The position numbers and the translations under genes are program-made. From Alphaproteobacteria bacterium (GTDB lineage: Bacteria; Myxococcota_A; UBA796; GCA-2862545): a DNA stretch of 64,000 nucleotides. Every line of letters begins with the position of its first letter. Position 1 is the stretch's first letter. Positions 33,971 to 42,142 of the stretch are shown one piece after another. The notes below the pieces were generated by a model. That model searched no databases and was not told the DNA's origin. It saw nothing but the letters and a program-made list of their open reading frames with translations. The stretch is taken from assembly GCA_020632925.1 (NCBI GenBank), contig JACKER010000028.1:26435-90434 (forward strand), in the 5' to 3' direction.

Positions 33971-35591
33971 ATGGTGACGATGAACGTCGGTGAACGGCTC
34001 GCGGAACGGGAGGCGGAGAACCGCCTCCTCCGGGAGGAGCTCGCCGCGGCCCACGCCGAGCTGGCGGCGCCTGAGCGCAGCTCGCCGAGCTCCACCAGCA
34101 GATGGCGGACGCGAACCGACGCGGCGACCAGCTGCTGGCGGAGGTGGCGAAGGCCAACGACCGTATCGGGGAGCTGCTCGCCGTCGTGACGCGGAGGAAG
34201 GCCGCGCGACAGCCACCCAAGCCACCAGAGCCGGTCGCGCCGCCCGAGGTCGGCGACGAGGAGCGCCGCGCCTTCGACGACCGTCCCCGACCGCCCGAAC
34301 CGCCGGATCCCGTCGTCGGCCATCCAAAGCCGAAGCAGCGCCCGACGGGCCGCAAGCGCCTGCCCGAGTCGCTGCCGGCCGACGAGACCACGCTGTGGCC
34401 CGAGCGCTGTGCCTGTGGCTGCCAGGACTTCGAGTGGGTGGATGAGGTGGTCGAGGAGAAGCTCCACATCTCGGCCCACGTCCGGCGCCGGATCACGCAC
34501 CGCAGGACCGGGCGCTGCCTGAAGTGCCGCAAGCGGACGACCGCCGAGGCGCCGCCCTCACCGTTCCCGCGGTCTCGGCTGACGTGCGACGGGCTGGCCT
34601 GGCTCGTGACGCAGAAGTTCGGCCAGATCGTCCCGCTGGAGCGGATCAAGAACTACCTGGGCGTTCGCGGGCTCGCTCTGGCGACGTCGTTCTACGTCAC
34701 GCAGATGGAGTTCGCCGCCGACCTCCTCGCGTCCATCGACGGTCACCAGTGGAAGACGCTACTCGCGGGCGACGGATGGAGACCGACGGCAGCGGGTTCA
34801 AGGTGCAGATCCGCGGCGTCGACGGCCTGCACCACGGACACATCGAGGTCTACCACCGCGGGGACATCGTGGTGTTCCAGTACGAGAGCGAGAAGGGTGG
34901 GGAGACGCAAGCGGCAAAGCTGCAGACGTACGCTGGCTGGCTCCTCGTGGACGGCGAGAGCCGCCACAACGAGACCACTCGCCGCAACCCGAAGATCGTC
35001 GAGGCGAACTGCAACGCGCATCAAGGCGGAAGCTGGAGGCGGCCGAGGCCACAGCCGGCTCTCGCAGCAGAAGCCGGGCGGTTCGTGAGCGAGATGTTCG
35101 ACCAGGAGGCGAAGGCGAAGGAGCTCGGTCTGCAGGGTGACGAGCTCCGGCAGTGGCGCCAGGAGCGCATCAAGCCGCAGTTCGACCAGCTGCGGACCTG
35201 GATGGACGCCGTCGAGCCGACCCTCGCCAAGCCCGACGAGCTCGCCAAGGTGATCCGCTACTACCGGAACCACTGGAAGGAGCTGACGAGGTTCCTGGAC
35301 GACCCGTCGATCCCGATCGACAACTCGGCCTCAGAGCGCGAGTTCCAGTGGGTTGCCAAGCTAAGGCTGAACTCGTTCTTCGCCGGCGGGACCGAGGGTG
35401 CGCAACGGGCGGCGACCCTGCTCGGAGTGGCGGCGACATGTCGCCGGCTACGAGTGGACATGGAGGCGTACCTGACGTGGGTGTTCGTCCGACGAGGGAC
35501 CCACCGCGACAAGTACGCCCACCTGACCGCGGCCGACCTCACCCCGCAGGCGTACAAGGCCGCCATGCTGGCCGAGGCGCAGTCCGCCTGA
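33971..35591 (+). pseudogene. IS66 transposase (TnpC), broken by frame changes
   Basis: The large DDE transposase is readable almost end to end but over three frames. The N-terminal coiled coil (ERLAEREAENRLLREELAAA) shifts at about 34072-34075 to LAELHQQMADANRR. The zinc-binding region (CACGCQDF, CLKCRKRT) continues into HQWKTLLAGDG. A second shift at about 34772-34776 leads to METDGSGFKVQIRG. A short out-of-frame patch at about 35018-35058 hides an RRKLEAAEA-like helix. The C-terminal catalytic part (PIDNSASEREFQW) is intact to 35591. Single missing bases explain the first two breaks. They could be assembly indels, since the element ends are undamaged. Confidence 0.85.
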
Positions 35592-35669
35592 TCTGAGCCG
35601 CGCCGAACGGCAACGGCCGTGCCGGCCGAGCGGGTCCGCACATCCCGCCGCCCGTCGCTGATCGGTCAG

Positions 35670-35677
35670 GTTAGGAG
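35670..35677. repeat. Target-site duplication, right
   Basis: GTTAGGAG directly abuts the right inverted repeat of the IS66 element. Removing the element and one copy restores continuity of the palindromic repeat into which it inserted. Confidence 0.85.
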
Positions 35678-35764
35678 CTCGAGAAAACCCAGCGCCGGAT
35701 CGTTGCGCAAGGACATCCAACGGATGCTGGAGACCACCAGGCCCGCCATAGGCGACAAGGCTGC

Positions 35765-35813
35765 TCCTCCCCCTCTACCACCGGGAGAGGGGGCCGGGGG
35801 GTGAGGGAAACTA
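35765..35813. repeat. Right arm of palindromic element split by the IS66
   Basis: Read on the minus strand it gives TTTCCCTCACC, CCCGGCCCCCTCTCCCGG and TGGTAGAGGGGG, closely matching the plus-strand left arm at about 33126-33165. Without the IS the two arms would be about 100 bases apart. That would form a miniature inverted-repeat element with no coding capacity. Each arm also folds on itself. Confidence 0.7.
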
Positions 35814-35891
35814 CGTAACTTGGAACGATGACATCCGCGCTCTCGATGAACATCGCATCAACTCCATTGGACCCGTAGGCTTGAAGTGTTG

Positions 35892-35993
35892 CACCGCGGA
35901 GAGCGCGGAGGTCGGACGGTGGTAGCGCACGATGCTCCCACCAGTCTCCAGCGGACGACGTCGGGGAGCCTGTTCTCCGCGTCCTCCGCGGTG
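35892..35993. repeat. Dispersed inverted-repeat element, copy B
   Basis: Starts CACCGCGGAGAGCGCGGAG and ends with the reverse complement of CACCGCGGAGGACGCGGAGA. It shares the flank GGCTTGAAGTGTTG and the tail GAATCCACCGAGCA with copy A. It is about 48 bases shorter, mainly because it has less of the 22-base internal tandem unit. Confidence 0.75.
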
Positions 35994-36025
35994 AATCCAC
36001 CGAGCATGCAGCTCGAAGGCCCGCG

Positions 36026-37057
36026 TCACAGCGGCTGGAGGTCGGAGCAGGACAGGCCGCCGGTGACCATGCCCTTCGACGCCTTCCAGCGACTCCCCAC
36101 CGCCATCGAGCGCCACTTCGACTCGGCGAGGTTGCACGACTGGGCCTTGCCGTCGGCGTCCGTGAACCGGACCGTGTACGTCTCGGTGCGCTTCCCCTCG
36201 CGCGTGCACCCGAGCTTGCTGCAGCCGTCCACCTTCACCTTCGGCCAGGACGGTGCGGGCGTCAGGCCCTTCGCGCCAGCCTTCTCCGTGCGCGCCTCCT
36301 TCCAGCGGTCCACGCTGAACGTGCACCAGTCCTCGAAGATCGGCTCGTTGCGGTACTTCGTCTGACAGTCCTGGCGGGTCTTGAACGTGCCGTCCCCCTG
36401 GTCCTCGTTGACCGTCTTGCAGGTCTGTCCGTCCGGGACCTTGCGCGAGCCCTTCTCCTTGCGGGACCGCGTGACGGCGCGCGCGTCCTTGGGCAGGCTG
36501 TCGCACCAGGCGCTGTCCTGCGTGGTCGAGAGCTTCTCGATGGCGATCTGGCGGCTCCACTCGTGGCCCGTGACCTTCACCTCGGTCGGCGAGCTGCGGG
36601 AGAACAGGCAGAACAGACCCGCGCAGACCACGATCAGCCCCACGACCACGAGCGCCGGGACGCCGAGACACCCGAGCGCAGGCGCCGCCTTGGCGGCTTT
36701 CGATGGAGGAGGAGGAGGAGCAGGCGCCGCGGGTTTGGGCTTCCCGTGCTCCCCCTTCTGGGCGCCCGCGTCGACGTCCGCGCTGCGCTTCGCGTCCTTC
36801 TCCTTCCCCTCGCGCCCGTCGCCGCAGTTCACGCAGTGCGAGGCCGCGTTGCTGTTCGGCGTGTCGCAGCGCTCGCACACCCAGTCCACGCCGACGAACA
36901 CGTGGTCCTCGACCGCGACCTTCTCGCTCTCGGGCGGGAAGTAGCGCAGGGAGGGGTCCTGCACGGTCCCGCAGGCGGGGCAGTGGCGGTGCGTCTTGCC
37001 GAGCAGCTTCTTCGTGCCGCAGCTCGGGCAGTCCCAGAACATCTCGTAGGTCGGCAT
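36026..37057 (-). CDS. Zinc-ribbon membrane protein
   Basis: 343 residues starting MPTYEMFWDCPSCGTKKLLG. Two zinc-ribbon modules occupy the first 85 residues: CPSCG/CPACG, and CERC/CVNCG of the RanBP2-like kind. A charged and Pro/Ala-rich linker, one transmembrane helix (about residues 128-150, LVVVGLIVVCAGLFCLF) and a Cys-rich exterior domain of about 190 residues follow. That domain includes QTCKTV and CSKLGCTREG. Divergent from the CBS protein across 70 bases. The function is unknown; the layout suggests a sensor joining cytosolic zinc ribbons to an exterior disulfide domain. Confidence 0.75.
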   Translation of the reverse strand: MPTYEMFWDCPSCGTKKLLGKTHRHCPACGTVQDPSLRYFPPESEKVAVEDHVFVGVDWVCERCDTPNSNAASHCVNCGDGREGKEKDAKRSADVDAGAQKGEHGKPKPAAPAPPPPPSKAAKAAPALGCLGVPALVVVGLIVVCAGLFCLFSRSSPTEVKVTGHEWSRQIAIEKLSTTQDSAWCDSLPKDARAVTRSRKEKGSRKVPDGQTCKTVNEDQGDGTFKTRQDCQTKYRNEPIFEDWCTFSVDRWKEARTEKAGAKGLTPAPSWPKVKVDGCSKLGCTREGKRTETYTVRFTDADGKAQSCNLAESKWRSMAVGSRWKASKGMVTGGLSCSDLQPL

Positions 37058-37127
37058 GGCGGTCCTGGTGTACCAGATGTCCGGGCCTGGCTGGCGCGCG
37101 ATATCCTGCCCGCGGCGCGGAGGGGCG

Positions 37128-37928
37128 ATGCGGCTGGACGAGGTGATGAGCAGCCCGGTGGTGACGGTGCCCGGGACGATGCTGCTGGCGGACTGCGCGG
37201 TGCTCATGGCCGACCGCCACCTGCGGCACCTGCCGGTGGTGGACGCGAAGGGCCGCTGCACCGGGCTCGTGACGGACTACGAGATCCAGCACCGCGGCAG
37301 CCTCGAGACCCCGAAGGTGTGGGTCCCGCGGGACGCGGCGGACGCGACGCTCACCGCGAGCATGGTCCAGCGCACGATCGAGGTGGAGCGCCCTGCATCC
37401 GCGCTGCTGCACGAGGTGCTGGTCGACCTGGCCGAGAGCGCCCAGGATCTCGCGCTGGCGCTGGACGCCGACCACCGGCCCGTGGGCATCCTGACGGAGC
37501 ACGACGTGGTGCGGCTCGTGGGCGAGCTGTGGGACGGAGACGGCAGCTCCGCGCACGAGGCCTGGCTTCGGACAGACGAGCTCCCGCTGCTGGACGCGGA
37601 GATGCAGGCGTTGGAGGCTCGCTCCTGGATGGCGCGGCGACGGGAGCGTCACGCGCTGGTGGTGCGGCGCGGGCTGCTGGTGGGCGTGCTCTCGCTGCGG
37701 GACGTAGCCCTCGAGGAGCACGTCCACCCCCACCTGACGGCGTCGGACGTGGCGAACCGACCGGTGAGCGTGGGGACGGTGCCGGACCCGGTCCGGGCCG
37801 CGCGCATGCTGCACGACCGCAAGATCGGCGTGCTCCCGGTGGTCGACCCCGAGCGGCGCCCGATCGCGATGGTGTCCCGCCGCGACCTGGCGCACGCCCT
37901 GGCGACGAGGCTCGCGAGCCGCGGCTGA
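37128..37928 (+). CDS. CBS-domain protein (two CBS pairs)
   Basis: 266 residues containing four CBS-like motifs. The first is MRLDEVMSSPVVTVPG with HLRHLPVVDAKGRCTGLVTD; the second is LALALDADHRPVGILTEHDV; the third is HALVVRRGLLVGVLSLRD; the last is KIGVLPVVDPERRPIAMVSR. CBS pairs usually bind adenosine nucleotides and report cell energy state to a partner. None is fused here. ATG 37128 is preceded by GGAGGGGCG; an earlier in-frame ATG would add an unrelated N-terminus and overlap the divergent gene. Confidence 0.85.
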   Translation: MRLDEVMSSPVVTVPGTMLLADCAVLMADRHLRHLPVVDAKGRCTGLVTDYEIQHRGSLETPKVWVPRDAADATLTASMVQRTIEVERPASALLHEVLVDLAESAQDLALALDADHRPVGILTEHDVVRLVGELWDGDGSSAHEAWLRTDELPLLDAEMQALEARSWMARRRERHALVVRRGLLVGVLSLRDVALEEHVHPHLTASDVANRPVSVGTVPDPVRAARMLHDRKIGVLPVVDPERRPIAMVSRRDLAHALATRLASRG

Positions 37929-37934
37929 GCCCGG

Positions 37935-38348
37935 CTACCTCGGCTGGCGGAGCCAGAGCACCAGCGCGACCGTGGCCAGCACCGGGTCCAACACGGCGAA
38001 CGAGAGCGCGAGCGACGCTGGCGCCTCGCCCAACCACCACACGGGCACCAGGAACAGCGGCACCGCGTACCGGTCGACGACCGTGGCCAGCGCGAAGGAC
38101 GTGGCGCCGCTCCGCCCGCCGAGGATGTAGAACCACCCGATGATCGCGACCGCCATCCCCGCGATCCGCATCAGGCCGAGGTCGGTGATCGCGTACCCCT
38201 CGACCGCCGCCACCACCGACGCGATCGGTCCCGCGCCGGCGAACAGCAGCAACCCCGTCAGCAGGTAGAACACCCCGCAGGCGATCGTGTACCGCGACAG
38301 CGCGGTGAGCTCCGGCGGGCGCGCCCACAGCGCTGTGAAGAACGACAC
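37935..38348 (-). CDS. Small four-helix membrane protein
   Basis: 137 residues, GTG start with AAGGAGG upstream. Four hydrophobic helices are visible (YTIACGVFYLLTGLLLFAGA, the MRIAGMAVAIIGWFYILGG region, VVDRYAVPLFLVPVWWLG and LDPVLATVALVLWL). No family is recognised with confidence. Convergent with the CBS gene, 6 bases apart. Confidence 0.7.
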   Translation of the reverse strand: MSFFTALWARPPELTALSRYTIACGVFYLLTGLLLFAGAGPIASVVAAVEGYAITDLGLMRIAGMAVAIIGWFYILGGRSGATSFALATVVDRYAVPLFLVPVWWLGEAPASLALSFAVLDPVLATVALVLWLRQPR

Positions 38349-38409
38349 GAGGCCTCCTTCTCGGGTTCAGGGGGAGTGGCGCATGCGACGCACGATACCG
38401 CACGCCGCC

Positions 38410-38817
38410 CTACGGAAACGTCAGCTCCGCGGCGTCGACGTGCCCTCCGGTCCACACCTCCATGCGCGACCCGACCAGGCGGCAGTGCCTCCCGCGCCTC
38501 CCGCAGTCGAAGTCGAGCGCGGCGCGCCAGTCCGCGGGGATGTCGCGTGTCGGGCCACCCCAGGGCGACCGCGCGACGGTGGTGCCCGGGTGGACCACGA
38601 CCGTCACGGGCGCCAACGCCGCGAGACCGTCCACCTGCGCGAGGAGGGCGGCCGCGTCCCCCTCGAAGAAGAACACGTCGGTCGCGTCGACGGCGTAGTG
38701 ATGCACACAGCCCGCGAGCAGGGCCGGCAACGCGTCCTGCGCCTCCCAGTCGAGCTCGCACCCGTCGACGTCCCTCCCCAGCGCGAAGGCAGCCGACGCC
38801 ACCAGGACCGCTATCAA
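38410..38817 (-). CDS. Hypothetical secreted protein
   Basis: 135 residues starting at TTG 38817 with a GGGGGG run upstream and a leader MIAVLVASAAFALG. It contains paired cysteines (DGCELDW, AGCVHHY, DFDCGRRGRHC). It lies 18 bases after the lipocalin-like gene and may be the last gene of the beta-branching operon. The TTG start lowers confidence. No family recognised. Confidence 0.5.
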   Translation of the reverse strand: MIAVLVASAAFALGRDVDGCELDWEAQDALPALLAGCVHHYAVDATDVFFFEGDAAALLAQVDGLAALAPVTVVVHPGTTVARSPWGGPTRDIPADWRAALDFDCGRRGRHCRLVGSRMEVWTGGHVDAAELTFP

Positions 38818-38835
38818 CGTCCCCCCGCTCCCATC

Positions 38836-39252
38836 CTACTCGCGGCGCCACCGGACGTGGACCGTGGCGACCTCGCCTCCGACGGCCTGGGGAACCGTCG
38901 ACAGCACGAGCTCGTCGCCGTCGAGCTGGATCCGGCGGGGGTGGACCTCCCCCTCCCAGTTCGGGAAGAACGAGGTCTCGACCCGATGGTGGACGAGGTC
39001 GCCTTCGACCCACCAGCGGCCGGTGTAGCCGACGTAGCCACGGGCGAGCGCGGCAGCCTCGCCGTCGGTGGCGCGGAACGGGTCGCCCGAGCCCACCCGT
39101 GGCCGGACCGCGCTCGCGGCGTGGACGCTGACCCGACCGTCCGCCAGGTACAGCAGCCGCCCCTGGACCTCGGACCCGAAGGGCCGCACGATCCCGCGCG
39201 GTGTGACTGCGTCCATCCCCACGAAGCTCCAGGCACCGATCAGCGCGTCCAC
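38836..39252 (-). CDS. Lipocalin-like domain protein
   Basis: 138 residues from GTG 39252, preceded by GGAGGAAGC and overlapping the thioesterase end by 13 bases. It starts ALIGAWSFVGMDAVTPRGIV and contains GRLLYLADGRVSVHAAS. Its GYVGYTGRWWVEGDLVHHRV segment matches small lipocalin-like (Lipocalin_5) proteins that occur beside polyketide and fatty-acid genes. It may bind or process the acyl product of the operon. Confidence 0.8.
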   Translation of the reverse strand: MDALIGAWSFVGMDAVTPRGIVRPFGSEVQGRLLYLADGRVSVHAASAVRPRVGSGDPFRATDGEAAALARGYVGYTGRWWVEGDLVHHRVETSFFPNWEGEVHPRRIQLDGDELVLSTVPQAVGGEVATVHVRWRRE

Positions 39253-39890
39253 GCTTCCTCCAGGTCGTCGAGCAGGGCCCCGACCGCGGGTCCGAGCATC
39301 GTGTAGTGGTCGCCGGGGCAGGTGCGCCGCGTCACGCGGGCCGCGACCTCGTCCCAGGGCGCGGTGTCGAGCTCCGGCAGGCGGATGGCGGCGTCCATGC
39401 ACACCGCGTCCAGCGGGAGCCGGGGGAGTCGAAGGCTCCCGGCCCGCCACGCGGCCACCCGGAGCGCCTCCATGGCCTCCGCCTCGGGCAGCGGTGTCCG
39501 CCGCGCGGCGGCCCACGCACACGCCCACGTGCGCAGGCTCCGTGCGTCGTGTCGGGGCGGTCGGGCGGGGGCGTCCAGCAGCACCGGCGGAGCCACGGAC
39601 CTCCCCCGGTCGAGCAGGCGCTCCGCCACCCACCACGCGACGGCTCCGCCCAGCGACCAACCGACGAGCCGGACGGGGCCCTCGGGGTGGGCGTCCAGGA
39701 CCTCGTTCGCGACCTGCGTCACGAGCGCCTCCGCGTCGAGCACCCCCGGACCCGTCAGCGCGTCCGGGCTGAGGACCACCAGCGTGCCCCGCACGCCGAG
39801 CGTCCGGTACCGACGGACCGGGAGGCCGCCCGGATGCACCACGAACCGGACGGGCGCACCGTCCCCGAACCGGTCCACCACGACCGTCAC
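39240..39890 (-). CDS. Type II thioesterase-like alpha/beta hydrolase
   Basis: 216 residues. The nucleophile is Ser79 in LVGWSLGGAVAWW. The catalytic His is about 195 in CPGDHYTMLG, the typical GDH motif of polyketide/NRPS thioesterases. GTG 39890 overlaps the ketosynthase stop (GTGA). It should hydrolyse an acyl chain from the carrier protein, either for product release or proofreading. Confidence 0.85.
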   Translation of the reverse strand: MTVVVDRFGDGAPVRFVVHPGGLPVRRYRTLGVRGTLVVLSPDALTGPGVLDAEALVTQVANEVLDAHPEGPVRLVGWSLGGAVAWWVAERLLDRGRSVAPPVLLDAPARPPRHDARSLRTWACAWAAARRTPLPEAEAMEALRVAAWRAGSLRLPRLPLDAVCMDAAIRLPELDTAPWDEVAARVTRRTCPGDHYTMLGPAVGALLDDLEEAWTR

Positions 39891-41137
39891 GGGGCGCCCA
39901 ACACCAGCGAGGTGACGAAGCCCCCCATGCCGTACGCGTTCTTCACGGCGACGCCGATCCGGTGGGGCCGCGTCGCGGGGACATGGTCGATGGCGAGCTC
40001 GGGATCGGGCTCGTCGACGTTGATGGTGGGGTGGACCTCGCCAGCGCCGAGCTGCAGGACCGTGGCCACCAGCTCCAGCACCGCCGCCGCCTGGATGGCG
40101 TGGCCGAGCATGCTCTTGGTGGCGTTCACGGGGATGGCCGCGAGGCGGTCGCCCAGGACCTCGCGCAAGGCGTCGATCTCGCTGCGGTCCCCGAGCGGCG
40201 TGGAGGTGCCGTGCGCGTTGACGTAGTCGATGTCGTCGGGGCGCACGCCGGCTTCCCGGAGCGCCAGGCGCAGCGCCCGTACCTGGTGCTCGCGCTCGGG
40301 TCGCGCGTGCAGCACACCCGCCGAGACCTCGGCACCCCCGAGCACCAGGGCCAGCGGCGTGGCCCCGCGCGCCACCGCGTCGGCCTCTCGCTCGAGCACC
40401 AGCGCCGCCGCACCCTCGGCGGGCACGAACCCACGCCGACGGAGGTCGAACGGCCGTGACGCGCGGCTCGGCTCGTCCTGCCCGCCCCCGGCGATCGCAC
40501 CCATCGCCGCCAGCGCCTGGAGCAGCGGCGGCGCCATGTCGCTGGACACGCCGGTCACGAGGACCCGATCGGCGCGACCCGCCGCGAGCAGGTCGAGCGC
40601 GCGGAGGACGGCCGTGCCGCCGCTGGCGCACGCGGTGCCGACCAGGAACGACGGACCGAGCGCGCCAGCGAGCTCGCACACCAGCGAGACGGCGTCGGTG
40701 TCGAACGCGTGCAGGCCGAACATCGGGTCCACCAGCGTGGGATGCGCGCGGTAGTCGGCGCTCGCACCGTAGAGGTACTGGTCGTGGACGTTGTGGCCGG
40801 CGAGCACGTGGGCCGTCCGCTCCGGATCGACCTCCCCCAGGCGGGCCTGATCGGCGGCCTGCCGCGCGGCGCACACCACCATCCGCGAGCCGAGGGGCGC
40901 CGAGCGCAGCCGCTTCGAGGCCCGGCGCGACCAGGCGGGGTCGTACCTCCCCGCGTCCAGGTGGGCGCGCAGGTCGAAGGCGCTCATGTCGCCGCCGATC
41001 CGGCTCTCGTTGGCCTCGTCCGCCTCGCGCCAGCGGGTGATGCCCGAACGGCCGGCGCGCAGGCTCTCCCAGAACGTCACCGTGTCCTCGCCGAGGGGAC
41101 ACACCACCCCGGCGCCGGTGACGGCGATCCGGCTCAC
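39887..41137 (-). CDS. Beta-ketoacyl-ACP synthase (FabF/KAS II-like)
   Basis: 416 residues with the full Cys-His-His triad: Cys170 in LVGTACASGGTAVL, His309 in DYVNAHGTSTPLG and His346 in ATKSMLGHAIQAA. In known beta-branching cassettes the companion ketosynthase often has Ser instead of Cys and only decarboxylates malonyl-ACP. Here the Cys is present, so condensation is possible. ATG 41137 overlaps the ACP stop by four bases. Confidence 0.9.
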   Translation of the reverse strand: MSRIAVTGAGVVCPLGEDTVTFWESLRAGRSGITRWREADEANESRIGGDMSAFDLRAHLDAGRYDPAWSRRASKRLRSAPLGSRMVVCAARQAADQARLGEVDPERTAHVLAGHNVHDQYLYGASADYRAHPTLVDPMFGLHAFDTDAVSLVCELAGALGPSFLVGTACASGGTAVLRALDLLAAGRADRVLVTGVSSDMAPPLLQALAAMGAIAGGGQDEPSRASRPFDLRRRGFVPAEGAAALVLEREADAVARGATPLALVLGGAEVSAGVLHARPEREHQVRALRLALREAGVRPDDIDYVNAHGTSTPLGDRSEIDALREVLGDRLAAIPVNATKSMLGHAIQAAAVLELVATVLQLGAGEVHPTINVDEPDPELAIDHVPATRPHRIGVAVKNAYGMGGFVTSLVLGAP

Positions 41138-41388
41138 GCCTCGACCCGCGACGCCGCGTGCAGCGCGTCCACGAGCTCCCCCAGGTTGCGCAGGTCGGCG
41201 AGCGCCGTCCGGCGGACCTGGAGCCTCAGCGCGCGGGTGGTGCGGCCGACGATCTCCATCACCTCGATGCTGTCGGCCCCGAAGTCGGCGCGCAGGCTCA
41301 TCCCCTCGTCGAGCGCGGCAGGGTCGACGTCGTCGAGCACCTCCTCCATGCTGGCGTACAGGGCCTGGACGATCTGGTCACGGGTCAT
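41134..41388 (-). CDS. Acyl carrier protein
   Basis: 84 residues. The phosphopantetheine attachment site is Ser40 in LRADFGADSIEVMEIV, with the usual helix before and after. It overlaps the ECH2 gene by 11 bases and the ketosynthase by 4. It is expected to carry the donor acetyl/malonyl group for the HMG-synthase-like enzyme and possibly the substrate. Confidence 0.9.
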   Translation of the reverse strand: MTRDQIVQALYASMEEVLDDVDPAALDEGMSLRADFGADSIEVMEIVGRTTRALRLQVRRTALADLRNLGELVDALHAASRVEA

Positions 41389-42142
41389 GGCTTCCTCCGG
41401 TCGGGTAGGTGATGTCGAGCCGCGTCGCGAGCTCCGCGCGGCGGAAGGCCTCGTCGTGCATGCGGGTCTCCGCCGGGACGACGGCCTCGAGCCCCGCCCG
41501 CCGTCGGCCCGCGAGCTCCTGGTGGAGCCGACGAGCGGCCCAGGACGGCGCCTCCGCGAGCTCCGAGGCCAGCCCGCGGGCCGTGGCGAGCACCCGCGCC
41601 CGTGGGACGACGAACGGCGCGAGCGGTGTGCGCGCGTCCCGGAGCTCCCGCCCGCGGAACAGGCGACCGCCGAGCAGCGCCCGACGAGCCATGGGTGCCC
41701 CGAGCGCCTCGAACAGGACCGTCGTGGCCCCCATCCCCGGCGTGAGGTCGTACTGGACGAAGTTGGCGCCGTACAGGCTCTCCTCGGCGTGCACCGCGAG
41801 GTCGCACCACAGCCCCAGGACCCAGCCGCCACCGATGGCGTGGCCCTCCATCGCCGCCACCGCGGGGACCCCGAGGTCCAGCAGGGCGCGCGGCGGGTCG
41901 AAGACGGTGCGCGTGATCTGCCGGTCCCCGCGCCCCTCGAGCGCCTCCCGGCTGGCGCCGGCGCAGAAGTGTCGTGGGGCACCGGTGAGGAGGACCGCCC
42001 GCAGAGCGGGGTGGGCCCGGAGCGAGGCGACGGCCCGCTCGAACGCCGCGCCGCTGCCGAGGTCGAGGGTCGGCGGGTCACCCTCCAGCTTCAGCTCCGC
42101 CACGCCGTCCGCGCCGGGTGGCACCACCGCGAGCGCGCTCAC
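41378..42142 (-). CDS. ECH2-type crotonase (decarboxylase of beta-branching cassette)
   Basis: 254 residues, GTG start overlapping the ECH1 stop. Crotonase fold with LLTGAPRHFCAGAS and the oxyanion strand AMEGHAIGGGWVLGLWCDLA. The signature NFVQYDLTPGMGATTVLFEA is characteristic of PksI-like ECH2 enzymes, which decarboxylate the glutaconyl-type intermediate. The tail after about residue 200 is basic and divergent. Confidence 0.85.
   Translation of the reverse strand: MSALAVVPPGADGVAELKLEGDPPTLDLGSGAAFERAVASLRAHPALRAVLLTGAPRHFCAGASREALEGRGDRQITRTVFDPPRALLDLGVPAVAAMEGHAIGGGWVLGLWCDLAVHAEESLYGANFVQYDLTPGMGATTVLFEALGAPMARRALLGGRLFRGRELRDARTPLAPFVVPRARVLATARGLASELAEAPSWAARRLHQELAGRRRAGLEAVVPAETRMHDEAFRRAELATRLDITYPTGGSHDP

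Larger units (their letters stand above)
33174..35669 (+). mobile_element. IS66-family insertion sequence, complete with target duplication
   Basis: A 2496-base element. Left terminal repeat CTGACCCATCAGCGACGG (33174-33191) matches the reverse complement of the right end (35652-35669) at 17 of 18 positions. The 8-base target duplication GTTAGGAG occurs at 33166-33173 and 35670-35677; eight bases is the length known for IS66 elements. It carries the three expected genes in order: an IS66 TnpA-like small protein, TnpB (Orf2) and the large transposase. The large transposase reads with frame breaks, but the element ends look fresh. Confidence 0.92.
35678..36025. other. Gene-free stretch right of the IS66 element
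   Basis: About 350 bases without a gene. After the target duplication come the remainder of the interrupted palindromic element and its right arm (about 35765-35813, hairpin CCCCCTCT/AGAGGGGG). Copy B of the dispersed repeat (35892-35993) follows. The zinc-ribbon gene ends at 36026 on the minus strand. Confidence 0.6.
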
